Shown here piece after piece: positions 39,233 through 46,285 of a DNA stretch of 64,000 nucleotides. The DNA comes from UBA2357 sp041916775 (GTDB lineage Bacteria; Pseudomonadota; Gammaproteobacteria; Burkholderiales; Rhodocyclaceae), in NCBI GenBank assembly GCA_041916775.1, contig JAYRYZ010000027.1, positions 1 through 64,000 of the forward strand, in the 5' to 3' direction. A program made the translations under genes and the position numbers. The number at the start of each line of letters is the position of its first letter. Positions within the stretch are counted from its first letter, which is position 1. The notes beneath the pieces were generated by a model. It had not been told where the DNA came from. It worked only from the letters and a program-made list of their open reading frames with translations, and searched no databases.

Positions 39233-41275
39233 ATGGAAGAGATACTCCGCAAGCTCGGCCAGGGTGACGACGACCTGCACCACTGGATCGCACTGGTGGC
39301 GCGGCTGCGCCCCGCCAGCGCGCACGCCGTAGAAGAGGCGATCGCGAACCTCGCCGCGCTCTCGCAACTGCTCACGGAGCAGCCCGAGCTGCGCGCACGG
39401 CTGCGCAATTCGATCGCACGCGCATTCTTCGAGCGCAAGACGGTGTCGCTCTACGTCTCGCTGGGGCTGCTGCCTTCCACGGGCTTCTTCTCCGAGACCG
39501 CGCGTCGCTTCGCCGGCCGTGTGCTGCCTGATGTCGCCGACCCGACCTATATGCGCGACGTGCTCGGCATGGTGTTCAGCCGCGTCGACGACGAGATCTG
39601 GGTACGCGCGATCCCAGACGCGGTATGGTCGGCCTTCATCACGCAGCTCTTCGCCCCGGATACGGAGGTCATCACCGAATCGGGGGCACCTCCGACCAAT
39701 CAAGAGCTGCCCAACCCGCTGCTGGAGTTGGTGGAGGCACTGCGCATCCTCTCCTACCAGGTGAGCGCGATCGGCCTCGACCCCGAGCTGGTGCGTATCG
39801 ACCCCACCCTGGAAGAACACGAGTCCCCCTTCATGGCGCAGAACGCGGAGGTGGTGAACTATGTCGGCCACTACAGCATCTGGTGGCACAACCCGCGCAC
39901 CAGCATGGTCGATGCGAACCATCTCGAGGTCATGCTGGACCAGTGTCGCGAGGTCGTGCAGCGCATCCGCAAACGCGCGAGCAAGATCGGCACCAGCCTG
40001 TCGCTGACCTTCAAGCTGGAACGCCTGCGTCAGCACCTGGAGCGCATCACGGTGCTGCTCGGCCTCTTGATCCGACTGCGCAGCGGCCGCACCGTGGAGT
40101 CGGTCGCGGAGCCGATCGTTCCGCTGATGAAGACGCTGATCCGCGCCGAGTGTCGCAAGTACAAACTGTCGGATTACTGGAGCAAGAACCTCGAGTTGCT
40201 GTCGCTGCGCATGACCGAGAACGCCAGCCGTACCGGCGAGCGCTACATTGCGTCCAGCCACCGCGAGTATTTCGGCATCCTGGGTTCCGCCGCGCTGGGC
40301 GGATTGATCATCGCGATGATGGCAGCCATCAAAGCGGTGCTGGAAGCGCAGAACTTCCCCCCGCTCAGCGCGGCGCTGACCTTCTGCCTCAATTACGGCA
40401 TCGGCTTTGCGCTGATCCATATCCTGGGTGGCACCGTCGCGACCAAGCAACCCGCAATGACCGCCAACGCAATCGCCGCCACCATCGGCGAGACGCGCGG
40501 GAAACAGCGCAACCTCGATGCGCTGGTGGACATCATCGTCCGAACCATACGCAGCCAGATCGCCGCAATAGTGGGCAACGTGGGCGTGGCGGTACCGGTC
40601 GCGATGCTCATCGGCACACTGGTGTATTTGGGCAGCGGGCAGCACTTCCTGTCTCCGCAGTATGCAGAGGCCATGCTCGCAGACGTCGACCCGCTGGGCG
40701 GTACGCTGGTCTTCGCCGCGATTGCCGGTGTGTGCCTGTTTCTGTCCGGGCTCATCGCCGGCTACTACGACAACCTGTGCGCCTACGGTCGCATACCGCA
40801 GCGCCTGGCGCAACTGCGCTGGGCCTGCCGTCTCTTCGGCACGGCGCGCATGGAGCGCGTCGCCAGCTATGTCGGCAGCAACCTCGGCGCACTCGCTGGC
40901 AACTTCCTGTTCGGATTCCTGCTCGGCGGCGTCACCGCACTCGGCGTGCTGTTCGGACTGCCACTGGATATCCGCCACATCGCGTTCTCGTCAGCTTACG
41001 TCGGATACGCTGCAGTCGGGCTGGAGTTCGCGATTCCGCTCAACCTGGCACTCTGGTCTATCGCCGGCGTGGTAATGATCGGCGTCACCAACCTCACCGT
41101 CAGCTTCGCACTGACCCTGTCGGTGGCGATGCGCGCCCGTCAGATCACCTTCGCCCAAGGCCAGGAACTGGGGCGGCTGCTGCTGCGACGCTTCATCCGC
41201 CGCCCCCATGAGTTCATCCTGCCCACCTTCCGCCGCGCATCCACCACCCATACGAACGGCAACACGCCACCTTGA
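39233..41275 (+). CDS. SpecificRecomb family membrane protein
   Basis: The 680-residue protein matches the family annotated as site-specific recombinase (Gcr). A helical soluble N-terminal half (about 1-340) is followed by six or more transmembrane segments (about 350-640), such as GILGSAALGGLIIAMMAA and LAGNFLFGFLLGGVTALG. No tyrosine- or serine-recombinase catalytic pattern is visible, so the recombinase label is doubtful. It is divergent from uup and stands alone before the tRNA gene. Confidence 0.8.
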   Translation: MEEILRKLGQGDDDLHHWIALVARLRPASAHAVEEAIANLAALSQLLTEQPELRARLRNSIARAFFERKTVSLYVSLGLLPSTGFFSETARRFAGRVLPDVADPTYMRDVLGMVFSRVDDEIWVRAIPDAVWSAFITQLFAPDTEVITESGAPPTNQELPNPLLELVEALRILSYQVSAIGLDPELVRIDPTLEEHESPFMAQNAEVVNYVGHYSIWWHNPRTSMVDANHLEVMLDQCREVVQRIRKRASKIGTSLSLTFKLERLRQHLERITVLLGLLIRLRSGRTVESVAEPIVPLMKTLIRAECRKYKLSDYWSKNLELLSLRMTENASRTGERYIASSHREYFGILGSAALGGLIIAMMAAIKAVLEAQNFPPLSAALTFCLNYGIGFALIHILGGTVATKQPAMTANAIAATIGETRGKQRNLDALVDIIVRTIRSQIAAIVGNVGVAVPVAMLIGTLVYLGSGQHFLSPQYAEAMLADVDPLGGTLVFAAIAGVCLFLSGLIAGYYDNLCAYGRIPQRLAQLRWACRLFGTARMERVASYVGSNLGALAGNFLFGFLLGGVTALGVLFGLPLDIRHIAFSSAYVGYAAVGLEFAIPLNLALWSIAGVVMIGVTNLTVSFALTLSVAMRARQITFAQGQELGRLLLRRFIRRPHEFILPTFRRASTTHTNGNTPP

Positions 41276-41346
41276 CGCCCCACGAAGCACCGCCGCAAGG
41301 CCCGAGCGAGCCAAGCCGCACAGGTCGCTCAAGCCGCAATTCCCGC

Positions 41347-41375
41347 TTGGTCAAGCCGCTCCGACCCGCTAGAAT
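41347..41375 (+). promoter_or_regulatory. promoter of tRNA-Arg(CCT)
   Basis: TTGGTC (41347-41352) and TAGAAT (41370-41375) are separated by 17 bp, giving a transcript start near 41382 just before the mature tRNA 5' end. Confidence 0.75.
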
Positions 41376-41383
41376 TGCGCCCT

Positions 41384-41458
41384 CTCCTCGTAGTTCAATG
41401 GATAGAACGGCCGCCTCCTAAGCGGCAGATACAGGTTCGATTCCTGTCGAGGGGACCA
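41384..41458 (+). tRNA. tRNA-Arg (anticodon CCT)
   Basis: The 75-nt gene folds into a full cloverleaf with encoded CCA. The acceptor CTCCTCG pairs with CGAGGGG. The anticodon stem GCCGC/GCGGC carries the loop CTCCTAA with anticodon CCT, which reads AGG. The T-arm is ACAGG/CCTGT with loop TTCGATT. The 3' part from 41435 is duplicated at 55953, because the gene is the integration site of the element that follows. Confidence 0.96.
41435..41453 (+). repeat. attL core (direct repeat with attR)
   Basis: GTTCGATTCCTGTCGAGGG within the T-loop and acceptor part of tRNA-Arg is repeated exactly at 55953-55971. Similarity continues to the CCA but with four Gs here and three in attR. Confidence 0.9.
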
Positions 41459-41492
41459 ATTAGAAGTGTCAGGCAGTGCCAAGCAGTACCAG

Positions 41493-41523
41493 AAACCCGC
41501 ACAGCTCAAGGCTTTGCGGGTTT
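41493..41523 (+). terminator. element-borne terminator after the tRNA
   Basis: AAACCCGCA (41493-41501) pairs with TGCGGGTTT (41515-41523), followed by further Ts and TTGTTGT. It closely resembles the terminator just beyond attR (56020-56050), so the element restores a terminator behind the split tRNA. Confidence 0.85.
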
Positions 41524-41572
41524 TTTGTTGTGCCATGCAGTGTCACCAAGAGCCACGCCATACCGTCAACTT

Positions 41573-41592
41573 TGACGGTACACTTGACGGTA
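41573..41592. repeat. arm-type repeat, left end
   Basis: TGACGGTACACTTGACGGTA, itself two TGACGGTA units, occurs here 30 bp before the integrase ATG and exactly once more at 55869-55888 near attR. Paired short repeats near both ends are typical integrase or excisionase arm-binding sites. Confidence 0.7.
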
Positions 41593-41622
41593 TACCGCCA
41601 CCCTTCCCCGAGGTGTACCGTC

Positions 41623-42876
41623 ATGCCTCTCACCGATACCGCCATCAGGCAGGCCAAGCCCGCCGACAAGGACAGGAAGCTCAGCGATGACCGTGGGTTA
41701 TACCTGCTCGTGCGCGCGAGCGGCTCCAAGCTGTGGCGCATGGACTACCGCTTCGACGACAAGCGGAAGACCCTCGCCCTGGGGAGCTATCCGGATGTGA
41801 GCCTTGCCGCTGCCCGCCGGCTGCGAGACGAGGCGCGCGAGCTGATCGCCGCCGGCACCGATCCCAACCAGGCGCGCAAGGACGAGGAGGAAGCAAAGCG
41901 CCTCGCCAAGGAAAACAGCTTCGAGGCCATGGCGCGGGCCTGGCACAAGTTGCATGAATCCGAGTGGGTGCCGACCCACGCGGGCAAGATTCTCCGATCG
42001 CTGGAAGCGAACGTTTTCCCGTCCCTGGGTGACAAGCCGGTTGGCGAGATCAGCGCCGTCGACGTGCTCAACGTACTGCGCAAGGTAGAAGCGCGCGGCG
42101 CGGCCGACATGGTGAAGCGACTTCGCCAGCGCATGGCCGACGTGTTCATGTACGCCATCGCCACGGGTGCCGCCACCAGCAACCCGGCCGATGGGCTGCA
42201 CAAGGCGGTCACGCCCTACCGTTCCACCCACCGGGCGGCGCTGCGCGTGTCGGATCTGCGGGACTTCTTCATCCGCCTGGACGCCGTTCGCCTCGGCATG
42301 CCCGTGAAGCATGCCATCCGTCTGCAGGTGCTGACCTTCGTCCGGCCTGGTGAGCTGCGCTGCGCCATGTGGCAGGAGTTCGACCTTGATGCCGGCATGT
42401 GGATCGTGCCGGCGGAGCGCGACCGCGCGCGCGGCCTGGTCGGGATGAAGATGCGAGAGGCGCACCATGTGCCCCTCTCGCGGCAGGTGATCGCCGTCCT
42501 CAAGGAGCAGCGCGACTTCTCCGGGCATGGCGACCTGGTATTCCCCAACCGCAACGACCCAGCCCGCGCCATGAGCGACAACACGGTGAATTCCGGCCTG
42601 CGCGCCATGGGCTACACCAGCGCGCAAGTCAGCGGCGCCGGGTTCCGGACCACCGCCACCGGCGCCATCCTCGAGCTGGGCTATCGCCCCGAGGTGATCG
42701 ACCGACAGCTCTCCCACCGCGAGCGCAAGGAAGTCTTCGGCGCCTACTCGCACCAGGTGCAGTACCTCGCCGAACGCAAGAAGATGATGCAGGCGTGGGC
42801 GGACTACGTGGATCGGGTATGCAAGGGGGCAGATGTTCTTCCCATGGAACCCCGCCGCAAGATGCCTCGCGGTTGA
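41623..42876 (+). CDS. int: P4-type tyrosine recombinase (integrase)
   Basis: The 417-residue protein has the N-terminal DUF4102 arm-binding domain (MPLTDTAIRQAKPADK...), a core-binding domain (about 98-180) and a catalytic domain. Arg241 (RPGEL), Arg342, His365 (RQLSH) and nucleophile Tyr375 (AYSH) are present. The first His of the HxxR box, usually HGFR in this family, is replaced by Ala339 (AGFR). The ATG at 41623 follows the arm repeat. Family and position next to the tRNA make its role certain; the missing His leaves its present activity open. Confidence 0.92.
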   Translation: MPLTDTAIRQAKPADKDRKLSDDRGLYLLVRASGSKLWRMDYRFDDKRKTLALGSYPDVSLAAARRLRDEARELIAAGTDPNQARKDEEEAKRLAKENSFEAMARAWHKLHESEWVPTHAGKILRSLEANVFPSLGDKPVGEISAVDVLNVLRKVEARGAADMVKRLRQRMADVFMYAIATGAATSNPADGLHKAVTPYRSTHRAALRVSDLRDFFIRLDAVRLGMPVKHAIRLQVLTFVRPGELRCAMWQEFDLDAGMWIVPAERDRARGLVGMKMREAHHVPLSRQVIAVLKEQRDFSGHGDLVFPNRNDPARAMSDNTVNSGLRAMGYTSAQVSGAGFRTTATGAILELGYRPEVIDRQLSHRERKEVFGAYSHQVQYLAERKKMMQAWADYVDRVCKGADVLPMEPRRKMPRG

Positions 42877-42999
42877 TCACCCTCCATCGAAGCAGAATCA
42901 CATTCATTGGTCTTCATGTAATGCGAAATCGCCTTTTTTGACCGTTTCGCATCGCTCGAATGATTCTCCGTGCCACTCAGGCCAAAGGAGAAACGAACG

Positions 43000-43230
43000 A
43001 TGCAAACCCAATCAACCCCGAAGCCGCTTGCGAACTTCGACACCCTGCCCGATTCCGCCATGGTCGACGTCAAGACCGTGGCCGGGATTCTGGGTCGCTC
43101 GACCGGCTCGATCTGGCGTGACGCCAGGCAAGGCACCATCCCCAAGCCGGTAAAGACAGGCCCGTACAGCACCCGCTGGAACGTCGGCGCCATCCGTCGC
43201 CACCTCGCAAACCTCGGGGTGTCGGCATGA
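43000..43230 (+). CDS. alpA: AlpA-family regulator/excisionase
   Basis: The 76-residue protein has a MerR-like helix-turn-helix, VKTVAGILGRSTGSIWRDAR, followed by the wing IPKPVKTGPYSTRWNV, as in AlpA and phage excisionases that control satellite genes. AAAGGAG (42984-42990) sets the ATG at 43000. The stop overlaps the next ORF by 4 bp. It probably regulates or assists excision of the element. Confidence 0.85.
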   Translation: MQTQSTPKPLANFDTLPDSAMVDVKTVAGILGRSTGSIWRDARQGTIPKPVKTGPYSTRWNVGAIRRHLANLGVSA

Positions 43231-43751
43231 ACGCCAACAACATCGACGACGACTACGCGAAGCCCTCGCGTCGCAACCGCCGCCGCAAGCGCAAGTGGAA
43301 ATCGGCCGGAGCCTGCAACGGGCTCACGCTCCGCGGCTCAGCGCGCTTGACACTGTCGACCAGCCGGGCGCATCATCCACCGTGCCTGCAAACAACAGGC
43401 AACGGGATTGGCGTCCCGAATGACGACGGCGGACGATTCCGCCACCCTGGCGGATTTTTTACGTCCACCGCATGTGCTGCCGTGTTTATGGTGGGCCGTG
43501 TGGGAGAGCCGCAAGGCTCGCCGGTTCCGTTGTCCCGGTACGCCAATCCCACATGCGCCCGCCACCCCAGATTGGCGTCTGGGAGCGGGATTCAAGCCTC
43601 ACGACACGGAGCATCAGTCATGCGAAATTCCGCATCGGGCACGCCTGCCCGCATCCTCTCTCTATCCCATCGTCTTACCGCCTACCGCGCCCTGCGCGCT
43701 GTGTTCGGCCCCGTCGCGGCCTTCCGGATTGCACTCGGGAGGGCTGCGTGA
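43227..43751 (+). CDS. uncertain ORF across the immunity leader (Ash-like)
   Basis: A 174-codon ORF overlaps the alpA stop and the next gene's start by a few bases. Its middle (FMVGRVGEPQGSPVPLS) resembles Phage_ASH family proteins of enterobacterial prophages. The same DNA holds a promoter, two stem-loops, a terminator and a folded antisense RNA, and its composition (RRNRRRKRKWK, then low complexity) is not protein-like. I think the RNA is the main function and at least the first two thirds are not translated. The last 43 codons may be a separate gene. Confidence 0.3.
   Translation: MNANNIDDDYAKPSRRNRRRKRKWKSAGACNGLTLRGSARLTLSTSRAHHPPCLQTTGNGIGVPNDDGGRFRHPGGFFTSTACAAVFMVGRVGEPQGSPVPLSRYANPTCARHPRLASGSGIQASRHGASVMRNSASGTPARILSLSHRLTAYRALRAVFGPVAAFRIALGRAA
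43347..43376 (+). promoter_or_regulatory. candidate promoter of the immunity leader
   Basis: A perfect -35 TTGACA (43347-43352) and a CATCAT -10 (43371-43376) are spaced by 18 bp. Transcription would start near 43383, about 20 nt before the first stem-loop. Confidence 0.55.
43403..43418 (+). other. seqA-like stem-loop with TTGGCG loop
   Basis: CGGGA and TCCCG form a 5-bp stem that shows TTGGCG as a six-base loop. The loop is the exact complement of CGCCAA (43541-43546) in the antisense RNA. In the P4 and P1/P7 systems equivalent leader elements are targets of the small RNA. Confidence 0.65.
43438..43460 (+). terminator. leader terminator between seqA and the antisense RNA
   Basis: TCCGCC, loop ACCCT, GGCGGA and six Ts form a Rho-independent terminator 20 bp after the seqA hairpin. 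Its place suits conditional premature termination of the satellite operon. Confidence 0.75.
43490..43566 (+). ncRNA. C4/CI-type antisense RNA of satellite immunity
   Basis: The segment folds into a closed structure. The outer stem is GGTGG/CCACC (43490-43494 with 43562-43566), and the inner stem is GTGTGGGA/TCCCACAT (43498-43505 with 43547-43554). Two hairpins lie inside: GAGCC-GCAA-GGCTC and CCGG...CCGG. CGCCAA at 43541-43546 stays unpaired and matches the loops at 43408-43413 and 43572-43577 exactly. Layout and sequence resemble the phage C4 antisense RNA and P4 CI RNA, which are cut from the leader transcript and force its early termination. Confidence 0.7.
43566..43583 (+). other. seqC-like stem-loop with TTGGCG loop
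   Basis: CCCAGA and TCTGGG form a 6-bp stem that again shows TTGGCG as a six-base loop, just 3' of the antisense RNA. Together with the copy at 43403-43418 it reproduces the P4 order seqA, seqB, seqC. Confidence 0.65.
43620..43751 (+). CDS. small protein at the P4 kil/eta position
   Basis: A 43-residue ORF beginning MRNSASGTPARIL starts 8 bp after GGAG (43608-43611), downstream of the seqC hairpin. It is rich in Ala and Arg, with a central amphipathic stretch (HRLTAYRALRAVFGPVAAFRIAL). Its place, first after the immunity leader, is that of kil/icd-type genes in P4-like elements, but no function can be read from the sequence. It is nested in frame in the longer ORF from 43227. Its stop overlaps the next start. 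Confidence 0.5.
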   Translation: MRNSASGTPARILSLSHRLTAYRALRAVFGPVAAFRIALGRAA

Positions 43752-44182
43752 TGACCGCCACCCGTACTGCACCCGCCCCCGGCTTCACGCCCGGCCCGTG
43801 GTTCGAGCACTCCCACCGCCAGATCGGCCCCAAGGCCGGCATCGTCTGCGAGGTCTGGAGCGCCATCGGCACATCGAGCGACGACGCAATTGCCCAAGCC
43901 GATGCAAATGTGCATCTGATCGCCGCGGCGCCCGAGCTCTACAACGCACTGCGCACCGCTTTGGTGGTCGTCAGCGGCCTCAACGCCGACGGCTACTTCA
44001 ACCAGGCGGAACGCGAGATCCGCGCGGCCCTGGCGCTGGCCGAAGGCCGCAGCGCAATGGTCCATCTCGAAGCCGCGATGGAGCGTGGCATGCGCGCCTG
44101 GGGGAAGCCCGAGTTCCGCCAGGTGCCGGCCTCGCCCAGCCTCGCGACCATCAGCAGCGACAGCGAAGGGGGTGAAGCATGA
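43751..44182 (+). CDS. phage-type hypothetical protein
   Basis: The 143-residue protein has FTPGPWFEHS near the start and ANVHLIAAAPELYNAL in the middle. These patterns are common in small early-region phage proteins of unknown function. It overlaps its neighbours at both ends (TGATG and ATGA), so it belongs to the coupled early operon. Confidence 0.7.
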   Translation: MTATRTAPAPGFTPGPWFEHSHRQIGPKAGIVCEVWSAIGTSSDDAIAQADANVHLIAAAPELYNALRTALVVVSGLNADGYFNQAEREIRAALALAEGRSAMVHLEAAMERGMRAWGKPEFRQVPASPSLATISSDSEGGEA

Positions 44183-44427
44183 GCACTACTACCGACATGC
44201 CCCCCGGCCTGGACGCAGCGAACCAAGTCGCCGCCCTCGCATGTGTGCTTGAGTGCCTGTCTGTCGAGAGCATGGACTCCCATGCCTTGATGGACGCACT
44301 CGCATCCATCGCCGCGCGCCTGAAGCGACTTTCTCACGTCGTCTACTTCTCCATCGATAAAGAGGCTGGCCTCGAACACGGACAGGACGATGCTGAGCTT
44401 TCTCGGATTCTCAGGGGGGATATCTGA
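44179..44427 (+). CDS. small hypothetical protein
   Basis: The 82-residue protein is mostly helical, with LDAANQVAALACVLECLSVESMDSH and a C-terminal acidic tail. The ATG overlaps the previous stop (ATGA) and the next gene begins 1 bp after its stop. I do not recognise the family. Confidence 0.65.
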   Translation: MSTTTDMPPGLDAANQVAALACVLECLSVESMDSHALMDALASIAARLKRLSHVVYFSIDKEAGLEHGQDDAELSRILRGDI

Positions 44428-44428
44428 C

Positions 44429-44791
44429 ATGGCCGGACCACGTTCAACATTGTTCAGTCTCTACGCGCATGCGGCCGACACGCTCTCCGAAGATCAGTTG
44501 CTCGAACTCTCGACCATGACTTATGAGGTCGTCGTCGAGGCGGATCGGTGGGCCGACGAGCTCGACATGCTTGCCGCATTAGTGGTGCAGGAAGGTGAGT
44601 TGCAAGACAAGGGCGGGCATGTGATGGGCGCGTACCAAACCCCTCGTCCGCTGGCTGATCTGCTCGAATCCTACGCATACAGGATGCGCATTCAAGCAGC
44701 CTTCATCGAGATCGCATCAGACGCCCGTGCCCGCCTGCACCGCGCCGCCGAACATCATGCAACGCCCGCCAAGGGAGGTAAGGCCAAATGA
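44429..44791 (+). CDS. hypothetical protein, paralogue of the next gene
   Basis: The 120-residue helical protein shares a pattern with the gene at 44788: an N-terminal STLFSLYAHAAD segment, a central ADELDM, and the C-terminal RIQAAFIEIASDARARL. AGGGGGGA about 10 bp upstream supports the ATG at 44429. Function is unknown; no catalytic motif is seen. Confidence 0.7.
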   Translation: MAGPRSTLFSLYAHAADTLSEDQLLELSTMTYEVVVEADRWADELDMLAALVVQEGELQDKGGHVMGAYQTPRPLADLLESYAYRMRIQAAFIEIASDARARLHRAAEHHATPAKGGKAK

Positions 44792-45135
44792 CTGCACCCT
44801 ATTCGACCCTCGTCAGGACCTACTTTCTGGCCGCCGACCGCATGAAGCCCGAAGATCTTGCTCAGGTCGTCGCCTTGAGCATTCACGCCAAGGAAGAGGC
44901 GCTGAACATTGCGGAAGAGCTCGACATGCATGCCGTTTTCGCGATGCGTGACAAGGCGCTGCAGCAGCTCGGGGAGATGGAAGCCTACACCTACGCGGAC
45001 TCAGAGTTCGTCGCCCGACTGTTCGAAGCCTACGCCCACCGTGCAAAGGTACAGGCAGCGTTCATCGAGATCGCGTTCGATGCGCTTGAGCGCTACATCC
45101 GCGCGGCGATGCAGCAAGAGGAGGTCGGGAAATGA
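44788..45135 (+). CDS. hypothetical protein, paralogue of the previous gene
   Basis: The 115-residue helical protein has STLVRTYFLAAD, AEELDM and KVQAAFIEIAFDALERY at the same positions as the matching segments of the preceding protein. The pair looks like a tandem duplication that has diverged. It overlaps both neighbours by 4 bp. Confidence 0.7.
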   Translation: MTAPYSTLVRTYFLAADRMKPEDLAQVVALSIHAKEEALNIAEELDMHAVFAMRDKALQQLGEMEAYTYADSEFVARLFEAYAHRAKVQAAFIEIAFDALERYIRAAMQQEEVGK

Positions 45136-45458
45136 GCTACTCCCCCATCCCCAAAGGGTCGGGCCTCGGACGCGATGCGAATCCCCGCCGGCCCGGTCTC
45201 ATCGACTTCGGCTTCACTATGCAGAACGGCAGCCGCGCCCAGCGGCGCGAGATCCTGCGCACGCTCAAGGGCTACGCCAGATCCGGTGTGCCGGGTGCGG
45301 CCGATGAGCTCCGCCGGATCACCGCCGGCCCCGTGTTCCACACCTGGCGGGTGACGCTCCCGACCCGCAAGCCGTTCGTCGTTACGGTTCCGCAGGGCGC
45401 CACCGCAAGCGAGGTGCTCGCCCAGTGGCCGGGTGCGAGGCTGGAGGCGCTGCAATGA
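45132..45458 (+). CDS. hypothetical protein
   Basis: The 108-residue protein has a basic central part (RAQRREILRTLKGYARSG) and a beta-rich C-terminal part (WRVTLPTRKPFVVTVPQG). It is coupled by 4-bp overlaps to the previous gene and to the primase gene. A nucleic-acid-binding role is possible but not shown. Confidence 0.65.
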   Translation: MSYSPIPKGSGLGRDANPRRPGLIDFGFTMQNGSRAQRREILRTLKGYARSGVPGAADELRRITAGPVFHTWRVTLPTRKPFVVTVPQGATASEVLAQWPGARLEALQ

Positions 45459-46285
45459 CCGCGCGAGACGCATTCATCGACGCCCTGCGCGCGGCGGGCC
45501 TGGAGCCGGTGAAGCCGATCAGGCTCATCGAGGGCAAGCTTGAGCGGTTCCGGGTTGATGGCGACAAGGCTGGGAGCAAGAACGGCTGGGCGGTGCTGTA
45601 CTCTGAGCCGTCCCCCTGGGGGGCTTTCGGATCGTGGCGCACGGGTGAGTCACACACCTGGAAGGCCACCACCAACGAGCAGATGACAGCGGCCCAGCGG
45701 GCGGAGCATCGCCGTCAGGTGGAGGCCCTGCGCGCCGCGCGTGCGGCAGACGAAGCCCGCATCCATGCCGAAGCTGCCGCCCGCGCCGCGAAAATCTGGA
45801 ACGGCGCCAAACCTGCCACCAACGACCACCCCTACCTGCGCGCCAAGGGCGTGCCCGCCTACGGCCTGCGGGCGCTGCGCGAGCAGCTCGTGGTGCCCGC
45901 TCGGGATGCCGCCGGCACGCTGCACACCCTGCAGTTCATCAGCCCGGACGGCGGCAAGCGCTTCCTGACTGGCGGGCGCATCAGGGGCTGCTATTGCGCC
46001 ATCGGCAGGCCAGACGACACCCTGCTGCTCGCAGAGGGCTACGCCACCGCCGCCACCCTCCACCAGGCTACGGGGCGCGCGGTGGCCGCGTGCTTCAACT
46101 GCGGCAACCTCGTGTCCGTGGCACGGGCGCTGCGGGGCAAATTCCCCCGGCTGCGCCTGGTGGTGTGCGCCGACGACGACAGCGCCACTCCCGGCAATCC
46201 TGGCCTGACCTCAGCGCGCGCCGCAGCGGCGGCCGTGGGCGGGCTGGTGGCGGTGCCGGACTTCGCGGGGGTGGCCCATGGGTAA
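45455..46285 (+). CDS. Toprim-domain primase
   Basis: The 276-residue protein has an N-terminal primase-associated domain, a helical Ala/Arg-rich linker (about 80-120) and a Toprim domain. The Toprim motifs are LLAEGYATAATL (Glu) and LVVCADDDSATPGN (acidic triad), followed by GLTSARAAAAAVGG. It resembles the primase half of P4 alpha-type proteins, here split from the partner encoded by the next ORF, which it overlaps by 8 bp. Zinc-finger cysteines are not evident. It probably makes primers at the nearby iteron origin. Confidence 0.82.
   Translation: MTARDAFIDALRAAGLEPVKPIRLIEGKLERFRVDGDKAGSKNGWAVLYSEPSPWGAFGSWRTGESHTWKATTNEQMTAAQRAEHRRQVEALRAARAADEARIHAEAAARAAKIWNGAKPATNDHPYLRAKGVPAYGLRALREQLVVPARDAAGTLHTLQFISPDGGKRFLTGGRIRGCYCAIGRPDDTLLLAEGYATAATLHQATGRAVAACFNCGNLVSVARALRGKFPRLRLVVCADDDSATPGNPGLTSARAAAAAVGGLVAVPDFAGVAHG

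Noticed and set aside
39233..41275. Site-specific recombinase linked to the adjacent element
   Set aside because: Despite the family name the protein is a multi-pass membrane protein without recombinase residues, lies outside the att sites, and is part of the core genome.
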